From: Clostridium sp. CAG:967
GTDB lineage: Bacteria > Cyanobacteriota > Vampirovibrionia > Gastranaerophilales > Gastranaerophilaceae
DNA length: 21,189 nucleotides
Assembly (NCBI GenBank): GCA_000433095.1
Contig: HF991459.1
Location: forward strand, 1-21,189
Reading direction: 5' to 3'
Shown piece after piece: positions 1 to 7,315 of this stretch. How positions within the stretch are numbered: the first letter of the stretch is position 1; each line of letters opens with the position of its first letter. The position numbers and the translations under genes are program-made. The notes below the pieces were generated by a model, which was not told the DNA's origin, made no database searches, and worked only from the letters and a program-made list of their open reading frames with translations.

Positions 1-1911
1 TGTAGTAGCGGTTGTTTCAATGAGTTCCTGAACCTGCATCGGGTTTAGCAGGAACATAGTACCAAGCTCTGTTCTTTGACAGCTGTCATCAAGAGTTTTT
101 TCCCACTCAGGCGACAGTGTTAATGCATACAGAACCTTATCATCACCTACATTGGACAAACAAATCTGACGACCTAATGCTGCCCTCAAGCGTTCAGATA
201 AAATATCAGGCTCTTTTGAAAATCTTGCGTAATCGCAAAGTCTTTCAAAAACAAAGATAATATCTTTTATTGAAACTTTTTCACGAATTAAGTTAACAAA
301 GATCTTTCTCAAATCGCTTGTAGAAATAATTGTTGGAACAAGGTCATTAACAAGCGTAGGATCTTGAGAACGTACGAGTTCCATAAGTTTTAACACATCT
401 GTTTTTGTCATAACTTCATCAACGTGTTTTCTTACACACTCTTGCAAGTGAGTAACAATAACGTCTGTAGAATCAACAGCAGTAACAGAACGTGCCATTT
501 TAGCATCTTCCGGACCTATCCAGTAAGCCTGTGTTTGATAAGTAGGGTCAATACCGATAATTGCATCTTGAGGAACTTCTTTTCGCATAGCATCCCACTG
601 ATCAGCAATTACCATTAATTTGCCCGGATATACATAACCTGTAGCAACTGTGTTACCACGAATTGAAATCATATATTCATTTGCATCAAGAGCTGATGAA
701 TCCATAATTCTTATGTTTGGCAGAATATAACCAAGTTCATCGGTAACTCTTTGACGTAAAGCCGCAATTTTAGCAAGCAATTGACCTTCCTGATCAGGAT
801 CGGCAATTACAAGAAGATTTGAGCCTACTTGCAAGCTTAAAACGTCAACCCCCAAACGTTCATACATTCTGTTAGGGTTAACAAGGTCTTGCATATTTTG
901 ACGAACATTCTCCAATTGCCCCAACTGCGATTGAACATCCGCATTGATTAAAGTAGAGAAACCTGCTACAAACAAACCAACAGCAAATAAAGTGAACGGA
1001 ACCCACGGTAACCCAGTCCAGTGTCCCGTAACAGCAAGTAAAATCAAGAAGCTTGCAGAAAGGAACAATGCATTAGGCTTGCTTACAACCTGAGAAGTAA
1101 CATCTGTACCTAATGAATTTGCCGCAGAAGAACGTGTCATAAATATACCGGCTGCAATTGACATCAATAGAGATGGAAGCTGGGATGCAAGACCGTCACC
1201 AATGGTTAAGATTGTATATTTAGAAACAGCATCTGCAATAGGCATCTGGTTCATCAAACAGCCGATACACAACCCGCCGATAATGTTAATAAGCACGATA
1301 ATGATACCGGCAATAGTATCCCCTTTTACGAATTTCATCGCACCGTCCATACTACCGAAAAGGTTTGACTCTCTTTGTAAATCTTCACGTTTTTTAGTTG
1401 CTTCTTCAGGTGAAATTAATCCTGCGTTAAAGTCAGCATCAATTGTCATTTGTTTACCCGGCATAGCATCCAAGGCAAACCTTGCAGCAACTTCGGCGAT
1501 ACGTTCCGCACCTTTTGTGATTACCATAAATTGAACAACAGTGATAATAAGGAAGATTACACCTCCTACAATCATGTTGCCGCCTGTTACGAATGTACCG
1601 AATGCGTGGATTACCTCACCCGCTTCACCTTTTGAAAGAATAAGCCTTGTTGAAGCAATTGAAAGTACCAGACGGAACATTGTACCAATCAAAATAATTG
1701 ACGGGAATGAAGCAAGTTCGAGAGTTTTCCTTACATATAAAGAAATCATCATCAGAACAATACCAAGCGTAATATTCAAACAGATACAAATGTTAACAAC
1801 CCAGTTTGGAAGTTCGCACAAAAGCAGGACAATCAGAAGCAATACGAATATTGCCATAAATACTTCACTTAAACTGTTACCTCCTCCGCCCTGTGCCTGT
1901 TCCTGCGCCAT
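1..1911 (-). CDS. flhA: Type III export gate protein, FlhA/SctV family (C-terminus runs off window)
   Basis: Reading the minus strand from ATG 1911-1909 gives 637 residues with no stop before base 1. The family usually has about 690, so roughly the last 50 are missing. FlhA/SctV forms the nonameric inner-membrane export gate of flagella and injectisomes. The N-terminal part has repeated hydrophobic segments and the FHIPEP-family core ERIAEVAARFALDAMPGKQM followed by TIDADFNAG; a soluble C-terminal domain follows. At the diagnostic loop it reads GSMDGAMKFVKGDTIAG. The injectisome (SctV) pattern is GAMKF-[VI]-KGD, while flagellar FlhA usually has GASKFVRGD. The preceding segment IITVVQFMVITKGAER is also injectisome-like. 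The start overlaps the fliH stop by one base (TAATG), which implies translational coupling. Family assignment is near certain; flhA versus sctV naming is open. Confidence 0.95.
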   Translation of the reverse strand, partial: MAQEQAQGGGGNSLSEVFMAIFVLLLIVLLLCELPNWVVNICICLNITLGIVLMMISLYVRKTLELASFPSIILIGTMFRLVLSIASTRLILSKGEAGEVIHAFGTFVTGGNMIVGGVIFLIITVVQFMVITKGAERIAEVAARFALDAMPGKQMTIDADFNAGLISPEEATKKREDLQRESNLFGSMDGAMKFVKGDTIAGIIIVLINIIGGLCIGCLMNQMPIADAVSKYTILTIGDGLASQLPSLLMSIAAGIFMTRSSAANSLGTDVTSQVVSKPNALFLSASFLILLAVTGHWTGLPWVPFTLFAVGLFVAGFSTLINADVQSQLGQLENVRQNMQDLVNPNRMYERLGVDVLSLQVGSNLLVIADPDQEGQLLAKIAALRQRVTDELGYILPNIRIMDSSALDANEYMISIRGNTVATGYVYPGKLMVIADQWDAMRKEVPQDAIIGIDPTYQTQAYWIGPEDAKMARSVTAVDSTDVIVTHLQECVRKHVDEVMTKTDVLKLMELVRSQDPTLVNDLVPTIISTSDLRKIFVNLIREKVSIKDIIFVFERLCDYARFSKEPDILSERLRAALGRQICLSNVGDDKVLYALTLSPEWEKTLDDSCQRTELGTMFLLNPMQVQELIETTATT

Positions 1912-2651
1912 TAAATTTCTTTCAAAGCCTCACTTATTACCGACAATTGGGTTTCAATCGTCGCATCTATTACACCGTTTGTAGTTGTAACCATACAACC
2001 GCCTTCCATTAATTCTTCATCCGGAACTACAAGTACTTTTGCATCTAAACCTGCTGTGCTCATCAGTTCAGGAATTTCAGCTTTCAGTAAAGATACCTGC
2101 TCAGGATTTACTCTCAAAGTAATCTTTGTTTCCTCTTTAGATAGTCCTTTTAATATTTCAAGAATATTATCAAGAATTACTCTAGGCTCTTGCTGTATCT
2201 CTCTTTTAATAATTTTTTTAGCAATATCAACACTGATTTCCAAAATATCAGGGGCAATATACTCAAAAACTTCCTGCTTTGCAGAAAGGAAAGCTGTTAT
2301 AGCATTTTTAACATCGGCAATATCATTTGAAGCCTGCTCCAAACCTGCCTGATATCCCTCTTTTGCGGCAGCTTCCTTAATAGTTTGAGCTTCTTCACGT
2401 GCTCTTGAGATAAGATTTCTGTCATCAATTCTTCTGAAACCACGTCTTCTATCGCCTCTGCGGCGTTCCTGACGCTGTTTGAAATCAATATTATCCAGGT
2501 TAAATAAGTCGATTTTATCTTCATCGACCTGTTTTTCCTGCTCAATAACAGCCGGGTTTTTATCTTCATCGACCTGTTTTTCCTGCTCAATAACAGCCGG
2601 TTTTTCTTCTATTACCTCCACCGGTTTCTGGATTTTCTTTTTGATAATCAT
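1911..2651 (-). CDS. fliH: FliH/SctL-type export ATPase regulator (stator)
   Basis: A 246-residue soluble protein placed between the fliG-like gene and flhA. FliH/SctL binds and regulates the export ATPase and links it to the cytoplasmic complex. The C-terminal half carries the family pattern: a helix with ILEISVDIAKKIIKREI, then LRVNPEQ, VVPDEELMEGGCMV, NGVIDATIETQLSVI and EAL. The N-terminus is low complexity. Residues about 17-46 hold a tandem peptide duplication (NPAVIEQEKQVDEDK), followed by an Arg-rich patch (RRRGDRRRGFRR). No Shine-Dalgarno is visible before ATG 2651; the start lies 11 bases after the upstream stop, so coupled translation is likely. The usual neighbour fliI, the ATPase gene, does not follow: flhA does. 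The family assignment is strong from the C-terminal motifs and the context. Confidence 0.88.
   Translation of the reverse strand: MIIKKKIQKPVEVIEEKPAVIEQEKQVDEDKNPAVIEQEKQVDEDKIDLFNLDNIDFKQRQERRRGDRRRGFRRIDDRNLISRAREEAQTIKEAAAKEGYQAGLEQASNDIADVKNAITAFLSAKQEVFEYIAPDILEISVDIAKKIIKREIQQEPRVILDNILEILKGLSKEETKITLRVNPEQVSLLKAEIPELMSTAGLDAKVLVVPDEELMEGGCMVTTTNGVIDATIETQLSVISEALKEI
2514..2603 (-). repeat. Perfect tandem duplication of 45 bp inside fliH
   Basis: Bases 2513-2555 and 2558-2600 are identical (43 bases at a 45-base offset), so the unit is 15 codons and keeps frame. It encodes two copies of PAVIEQEKQVDEDK in the N-terminal low-complexity part of FliH. Identity at the DNA level, including third positions, points to a recent duplication. 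Confidence 0.95.
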
Positions 2652-2662
2652 GATTAATTTTA

Positions 2663-3682
2663 TTATACACCATCTTCTATGTGTGTGGCAATAATATTTG
2701 CAACTTTAGGAGGAATTTCATAATATTCTCCTTCCAAAGCATTAAAAACAAATTTTCTGACTTTCGGACGTTCCAATTTTAACATTTGTTCAAGCTGTGG
2801 TCGCTGTACAAATTGTGATATATTTTGAACTTTCGCCACCACCTTAGACGGACTTAAAGCTAAGCGTGATTTTGGTAAATTTGTTCTGATTTCCTGAAGA
2901 CATCTTAATGCTATACTTGCATCAACTTTTTGCCCTAAGTCAGGCATTTCCATAAATTTAATCACTGACTGGGCATCATTAGGATCAAACTTATTAAGTA
3001 TAGTTTGAACTTTTTCCTGTCTTACTTTTTGGAACAGAAGCGCAAGAGTTGCAAGTTTAAGTATTTTTGTGTCAGTACCCGGAGGAACCGGCAGACCGCC
3101 CTGCTGAGGCATAGGAACATTACCTTGTGCAGGCATTTGACCTGCGCCCTGGTTCATTGATGCAGCAGCTTGCTGCTGTTGCTGTTGCTCCTGCATTTGC
3201 TGCTGCATAGCATCAATATTTGATTGGCTTGCAGCCTGCTCCATTAAGCCTTCATCAATAAGATTTTTCTCTTTTAATTCTGCAATACAATCCAGATAAG
3301 TTTTTTTAACGTGATGTTCAATCAGTTGTAAAATCTGGTCTTGCGGCAGGTTTTGTCCGAAAGCATTTTTGGCAATCTCAAAGATAGTAAATGCAATTTT
3401 CTGCATCACAGGATCCCAATACTGCTGCGGAATTCCTGAACGAACTAAATCTACAGACTTGTGATATGACCATTCGGCAATTATTTGGGTAATCATTATT
3501 GCAGTGTCAAGGTCAAATTGACCTTCATCATATAAAGACTGACCTGCTATTGTAGAAAAATTTAAAAGGGTATTTGCAACATAATTTTTCTGCATATCGT
3601 TAAAATCTGCAGGAATAAGTTCTACTGCCTGCTGCGCCAGATTTTGTGCAAAACCTTTATAATCAAAACCATTAATAGCCAT
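2663..3682 (-). CDS. FliG-like protein, rearranged or highly divergent
   Basis: A 339-residue protein directly downstream of fliF, in the position of fliG and of similar length. FliG forms the rotor ring on the cytoplasmic face of the FliF ring. Residues about 1-150 are helical and unrecognised. Residues 157-203 are a Gln-rich then Pro/Gly-rich linker. Residues 205-270 (ILKLATLALLFQKVRQEKV, then LNKFDPNDAQSVIKFME) resemble the helical repeats of FliG N/middle domains, in the second half rather than at the start. The C-terminus (LERPKVRKFVFNALEGEYYE) has charged helices, but I cannot align it with the FliG torque-generating domain. ATG 3682 lies 14 bases after the fliF stop, with only a distant AAGGG, so coupling is likely. 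The identification leans on position and weak similarity; a novel adaptor replacing FliG is the alternative. Confidence 0.5.
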   Translation of the reverse strand: MAINGFDYKGFAQNLAQQAVELIPADFNDMQKNYVANTLLNFSTIAGQSLYDEGQFDLDTAIMITQIIAEWSYHKSVDLVRSGIPQQYWDPVMQKIAFTIFEIAKNAFGQNLPQDQILQLIEHHVKKTYLDCIAELKEKNLIDEGLMEQAASQSNIDAMQQQMQEQQQQQQAAASMNQGAGQMPAQGNVPMPQQGGLPVPPGTDTKILKLATLALLFQKVRQEKVQTILNKFDPNDAQSVIKFMEMPDLGQKVDASIALRCLQEIRTNLPKSRLALSPSKVVAKVQNISQFVQRPQLEQMLKLERPKVRKFVFNALEGEYYEIPPKVANIIATHIEDGV

Positions 3683-3696
3683 TTTCTACACCACAG

Positions 3697-5367
3697 TTAC
3701 CCTTGTTCAATCCAGCTCTTAATCTTTTCGCCTGCTTCTTCATCATCAGCATCTGAAAGTTCAGCTGACAGGTTAGAAAGCGTATCCATCAATTGTTCAG
3801 GGCTTTGCTGAGCTATGTATTCTCTTTGCTGCTGTTCCAGAAGTCCTTGAGCCAATTCTGATTGTCTTTCAGTCAATTGAGCTGCTCTGTTATTAATATC
3901 GGTTAATATTTGTTCCTGTTGAGCTGTTTTTTGTCTTAACATTTCAACTTCACGTCTGTTAGCCTCTTCTGCTGCTTTAACCTTGTTAGATACAGCTCTG
4001 AATACTATTATTAAACCTATTGCACTCAATGCAATTGCTATCCACCAAGGATTTCCTGTTTCGTCAGGTTTTGGAAGATTTGCAGGTCTGTCTGATGCAA
4101 GATATGGATCAGTTGAATCCGAAAATGCAATTGAAACATTTTCAGCTGATACTTTAGGACTTGCTGCTTTTGCAATTAAATCTTTTAATTCTTCAAGTGT
4201 TGTATTTGCAGGAAGTGCATTTTTATCAAGAGTTACAGCAATTGATATTTCTTCCACTACACCCGGTTTAATGTATTCGTTTGTTTGGGTTTTTGTTACA
4301 CCATATTGGGTTTCTCTTGCTGTACGTGAATAGTTTCTGTTCTGGCTTGAATCTGATGCACCGTTTGGCAAGCCGTTAGGAAGATAAACACTTACGGCAT
4401 TGACATTTTTATTAGAATCAGTAGTTTGATCACCCAACCCTTCAGAGAAAGTTTGCTCGGTTACGGAAGCCTTTCTGTTCGGGTCGTAATCAATTGTAAA
4501 TTTCTCAATAGGAGCCTGTCTTAGAAAAGTGCTGACTGTAGCAATATAATTTCCCTGACCGATTAGTCTGTCTAACTGCTGATTAACTTTTGCGGTCATA
4601 TACTTATCATTTTCTTCAATCTTTTGAAGCATTTCATCTTCTGCATCCATAATACTGTGATAAGTATTGCCGTTTGTATCCGTAATAGCAATGTTATCTG
4701 CCGTTAAGCCTGTGACACTGCCAAGAAGCAAATTTGTAATAGCCTTAATCTTTAATTGGTCAAGTTTTGTGGCATCTTTGTCAAGAGTAAGCTGAACTGT
4801 CGCTGTTACAGGCTTTTGCATAGATGTAAACATTGTTTGTTCAGGTATTGAAATAAATACGGAAGCATTATCAACACCGTCAATTCTTCTTATAAGTCTT
4901 GATAATTCACCGTTTATTGCTCTTGAAAGTCTTATTTTTTTATCTTCTTTAGTTGAAGTAAAGTCGCCTTTATCAAAAATTTCAAGACCGATATTCTGGT
5001 CCATCAAACCGCTTTGAACGATTTGGATTAATGCAGTATCCCTGTCAGATGTATAACAAGCTTTTCTGCCTGTTTTACAATCGCCTTTTTTAAGATAAAG
5101 AATAGATTTAGTACCGTCTATTCTTCTGCTTACAGCAATATCGTACTTAGCAAGCAATGCCTGAATTTCTATAGCTTTTCCCAAATTATCGGTAGTAAGC
5201 AAATCAACATTCTCTTTAATCGGTTCGCCTGTTACTTCAACTCCGTTTGCAGGCTTGTTAGAAGATTTAACAATCCCGATTGTCATTACAAGTGCCAGTA
5301 CAATTACGATTGCCCCGATTATCCCGTATAATAATGCTTTGTTTTCCAATAATTTTTGAAAGTCCAT
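3697..5367 (-). CDS. fliF: FliF-type MS-ring protein
   Basis: 556 residues, as usual for FliF. The MS ring is the inner-membrane base of the flagellar or type III apparatus. A first membrane segment lies at about residues 12-34 and a second at about 441-459. Between them are ring-building domains, including GLEIFDKGDFTSTKEDKKIR, then LSRAINGELSRLIRRIDGVD and FISIPEQTMFTSMQKPVTAT, which match the FliF/SctJ pattern. After the second membrane segment comes a cytoplasmic coiled coil and the end EEAGEKIKSWIEQG. This resembles the FliG-binding tail of flagellar FliF, which injectisome SctJ lacks. The usual N-terminal FliF motif is poorly kept and there is a Cys pair (DCKTGRKAC) near residues 95-103. 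ATG 5367 has AGAGGG seven bases upstream. Second gene of the operon. Confidence 0.93.
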   Translation of the reverse strand: MDFQKLLENKALLYGIIGAIVIVLALVMTIGIVKSSNKPANGVEVTGEPIKENVDLLTTDNLGKAIEIQALLAKYDIAVSRRIDGTKSILYLKKGDCKTGRKACYTSDRDTALIQIVQSGLMDQNIGLEIFDKGDFTSTKEDKKIRLSRAINGELSRLIRRIDGVDNASVFISIPEQTMFTSMQKPVTATVQLTLDKDATKLDQLKIKAITNLLLGSVTGLTADNIAITDTNGNTYHSIMDAEDEMLQKIEENDKYMTAKVNQQLDRLIGQGNYIATVSTFLRQAPIEKFTIDYDPNRKASVTEQTFSEGLGDQTTDSNKNVNAVSVYLPNGLPNGASDSSQNRNYSRTARETQYGVTKTQTNEYIKPGVVEEISIAVTLDKNALPANTTLEELKDLIAKAASPKVSAENVSIAFSDSTDPYLASDRPANLPKPDETGNPWWIAIALSAIGLIIVFRAVSNKVKAAEEANRREVEMLRQKTAQQEQILTDINNRAAQLTERQSELAQGLLEQQQREYIAQQSPEQLMDTLSNLSAELSDADDEEAGEKIKSWIEQG

Positions 5368-5459
5368 TCTTTACCCTCTTTGCAAACATTAGCCCTGTTT
5401 ATCCGGCATTATGTTTTGCCCCGGTCTGTTTATAAAAGTTAACTAACTCTAATTACATT

Positions 5460-5801
5460 CTACACCTGAATTTGCATAACTTTGTCATACGCTTGGATGA
5501 CTTTTCCCGTAATTTGGGTAGCAACGTTAATGCTTATTTCAGATTTTGCCATCGCAGTCATAACATCGTGAATATCAACGTTATTACTTCCTGACATTAC
5601 ATCTTTCAAAAGGTTATCAGGCGCATTCAATTCAGTGTTTAAATTCTCCACCAATCCTGACATCACCTGCTTAAAGTCAGCAGTTTCAGGAGTTTCAACT
5701 CTTGACATTCTTGCAGACGGCATCTGACCGACACCTGTATCAAGTTTTGTATGCTGAATTCTTCCTGCTAAGTCATATTGAGGATAAAAACTGTTAAACA
5801 T
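5460..5801 (-). CDS. fliE: FliE-type basal-body rod adaptor
   Basis: 113 residues, typical of FliE, the adaptor between the MS ring and the rod or axial structure and an early export substrate. The C-terminal half has the family pattern: VDIHDVMTAMAKSEISINVA, followed by TGKVIQAYDKVMQIQV ending exactly at the C-terminus, as FliE does. The N-terminal 35 residues are polar and unassigned. ATG 5801 is preceded by AAAGGCAGG with a five-base gap. It is the first gene of the fliE-F-G-H-flhA set. The 92 bases before fliF contain no gene, and I see no convincing sigma-70 promoter just upstream of fliE. Confidence 0.9.
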   Translation of the reverse strand: MFNSFYPQYDLAGRIQHTKLDTGVGQMPSARMSRVETPETADFKQVMSGLVENLNTELNAPDNLLKDVMSGSNNVDIHDVMTAMAKSEISINVATQITGKVIQAYDKVMQIQV

Positions 5802-5860
5802 TTTGCCTGCCTTTCTTATATTTATTCTATCGTATTTTCACAGAATTTATATAGCTGACA

Positions 5861-5947
5861 GGTAAAAAATCATCTAAATTCAGTAGGAAAAACCATGAAT
5901 TTAGCACAGAATTACTACCTGCCATGCAGACTTTAATGATTTTTACC
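5861..5947. repeat. Nested inverted repeat between the prepilin gene and fliE
   Basis: The outer arms 5861-5873 (GGTAAAAAATCAT) and 5936-5947 (ATGATTTTTACC) are complementary except for one bulged A. An inner pair, 5874-5882 (CTAAATTCA) and 5896-5904 (TGAATTTAG), is perfect and continues the outer stem on the left side. CAGGTA 5859-5864 can also pair with TACCTG 5916-5921, giving an alternative fold. On the minus strand it lies after the prepilin stop and before fliE, so it could act as a terminator, an mRNA leader or a small RNA. No long T run follows immediately. Confidence 0.6.
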
Positions 5948-5980
5948 CAAAAGTCACATAAAACAACATATTTATTACAT

Positions 5981-6735
5981 TTATTTTGGCAGATTTTTAA
6001 AATAATCCTTATCGGTTAAAGCTTTGTATGCACAGCCAACACCATTTGAGCCATTGTTGTTATATTTACGGCTGCATAAGTTACTAACATGCCCGTCAAA
6101 CAAGCTGCTGTCATAAACATATGTTGAATCCGGACTGCCGCAAGGTAAAATTTTTCCATCTTTTGTGAGTTCAAATGCAAACAAATCAAATCCGGCACGA
6201 TTAGGTTTTTTGCCAAGACCATTTACATCAATTACTATAATACATGTAATTCCCCACACTTGATGAAAAATTCTTACAAAACTTCCATCAGATAAAATAA
6301 AAGAACCTTCTTCTGCGTAGTAAGCAAAAATTCCAAAACCTTGAGTACCATCATATCTTTTGTAAGGATCGTCGCCGGCAGGAATGCATATATTATTCTT
6401 ATAGAACTGACCTTGACCACAATCTTTTACAGCTTTCATATATGGCATAATCTTATCTTTCATAGTTGTTCCATAAAAAGTATCTGCGGTGATGGTGACA
6501 CCTGTGTCTGCCTGATACATATTAAAAGCTTGAGAAATTACGGAATATCCTTTTTTAAAACCCGCTTCAAATTGTTTGTTTCTTGTATCATTAATAACGC
6601 CAGGCAATGTCATTGCCGCAACTACACCGATAACACCTAAAGTAATTAAAATTTCCGCAAGCGTGAATGCACTGCTACAGGAGCTTAAACGGTTGCCCCC
6701 CCCCCGCAAAATGCGAAATTAATAAATCTTTTCAT
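5981..6735 (-). CDS. Type IV prepilin-like protein; leader frame broken by a G10 tract
   Basis: The body (about 240 residues) begins with a classic class III/IV prepilin signal: AFTLAEILITLGVIGVVAAM. It has Glu at +5 of the mature protein, Ala instead of Gly at -1, and one hydrophobic helix. A Cys-containing globular domain follows. Such proteins are cut by prepilin peptidase and built into pili or type II-like pseudopili. The best start is ATG 6735-6733, with AAGGAG eight bases upstream, giving MKRFINFAFCGGG. With ten G (6696-6705) this frame ends at TAA 6687-6685 after 16 codons. The pilin frame is open only from a TTG at 6709, which has no ribosome site. Eight or eleven G would fuse ATG and pilin perfectly. 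The gene is therefore phase variable, or a homopolymer sequencing error is present. Confidence 0.8.
6696..6705 (-). repeat. Homopolymer tract of ten G (coding strand) in the prepilin leader
   Basis: Ten C on the plus strand, ten G on the coding strand, in an otherwise AT-rich region. It lies between the start codon (6735) and the FTLAE core of the prepilin, where slippage by -2 or +1 restores the reading frame. It is the only homopolymer of G/C this long that I see in the window. Confidence 0.9.
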
Positions 6736-6763
6736 AATCCTGCTCCTTATACTTCTTTTTATA

Positions 6764-6792
6764 ATTATAAACTATTTATTGAATTTCTTCAA
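6764..6792 (-). promoter_or_regulatory. Sigma-70-type promoter for the prepilin gene
   Basis: On the minus strand, TTGAAG (6792-6787), a 17-base spacer and TATAAT (6769-6764). It overlaps the 3' end of the dCMP deaminase gene. The predicted transcript start is near 6757, leaving about 20 bases before ATG 6735. This supports ATG 6735 as the intended start. Confidence 0.6.
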
Positions 6793-7225
6793 GCTCTTTT
6801 CTGATATCTTCTACAGATACATGAACAACAGGGGCTCCATCTTCCTTTCTCAAATAAACTTCTTTTATTCCTGATTGAACAATGAAACGTTTGCATAAGA
6901 TACAAATAAAATTGTGACCGTAAATATACATTGTAGAACCCTTGCATCTGTCCTGACCTGCCTGAATTATTGCATTCTGCTCAGCATGAATTGAACGGCA
7001 GGTTTCATATCTTGTACCTGATTCTATATTATGTTTAATACGATAGCATTCCCCACGTTCATAGCAGGATTCGACCTTTGAAGGTGTGCCGTTATATCCT
7101 GTTGCCTTTATTTTTTTATCGTCGCCTACTATTACTGCACCTACCTGGGCTCTTATACAGTTTGAACGGCTTGCACAAGTCTTAGCTAAATCTAAAAAAT
7201 AATCTTCCCAAGATTTTATTTCCAT
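6776..7225 (-). CDS. dCMP deaminase family protein (ComEB-like)
   Basis: 149 residues, typical of zinc-dependent deoxycytidylate deaminases, which convert dCMP to dUMP for thymidylate synthesis. The zinc and proton-shuttle motif is H80-A-E82 (SIHAEQNAI). The second half of the zinc site is C108-I-L-C111, where the usual Pro before the first Cys is replaced by Ile. Conserved N-terminal pieces are SNCIRAQVGAVIV and TGYNGTPS. Additional Cys/His residues (C54, C60, H65, C76) lie where some family members bind a second, structural zinc. ATG 7225 has AAGGA seven bases upstream. It is divergent from the glycosyltransferase gene. Related bacterial proteins are annotated ComEB without a proven competence role, so I give no symbol. 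Confidence 0.9.
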   Translation of the reverse strand: MEIKSWEDYFLDLAKTCASRSNCIRAQVGAVIVGDDKKIKATGYNGTPSKVESCYERGECYRIKHNIESGTRYETCRSIHAEQNAIIQAGQDRCKGSTMYIYGHNFICILCKRFIVQSGIKEVYLRKEDGAPVVHVSVEDIRKELEEIQ

Positions 7226-7258
7226 ATCTTATTCCTTATAACTTTATTAACTAAATTT

Positions 7259-7309
7259 ATTTTATATCAAAATGAAACTCTTGCAAATATTTTATTTGTA
7301 TCATAGTAT
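7259..7309. promoter_or_regulatory. Divergent promoters sharing a palindromic TTGCAA box
   Basis: TTGCAA (7281-7286) is its own reverse complement. To the right it is 17 bases from TAGTAT (7304-7309), giving a plus-strand promoter with a predicted start at 7316. To the left it is 16 bases from TAAAAT (7264-7259, minus strand), giving a promoter for the dCMP deaminase gene. Both are only moderate matches to the sigma-70 consensus. Confidence 0.45.
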
Positions 7310-7315
7310 TAACTT

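Noticed and set aside
1202..1984. Open frames on the plus strand opposite flhA and fliH (110, 61 and 147 codons).
   Set aside because: They are antisense to well-supported genes, have no ribosome sites and encode no recognisable domain.
3160..3230. Gln-codon tract in the fliG-like gene as a slippage site.
   Set aside because: CAA and CAG codons are mixed and interrupted; it is an ordinary low-complexity linker.
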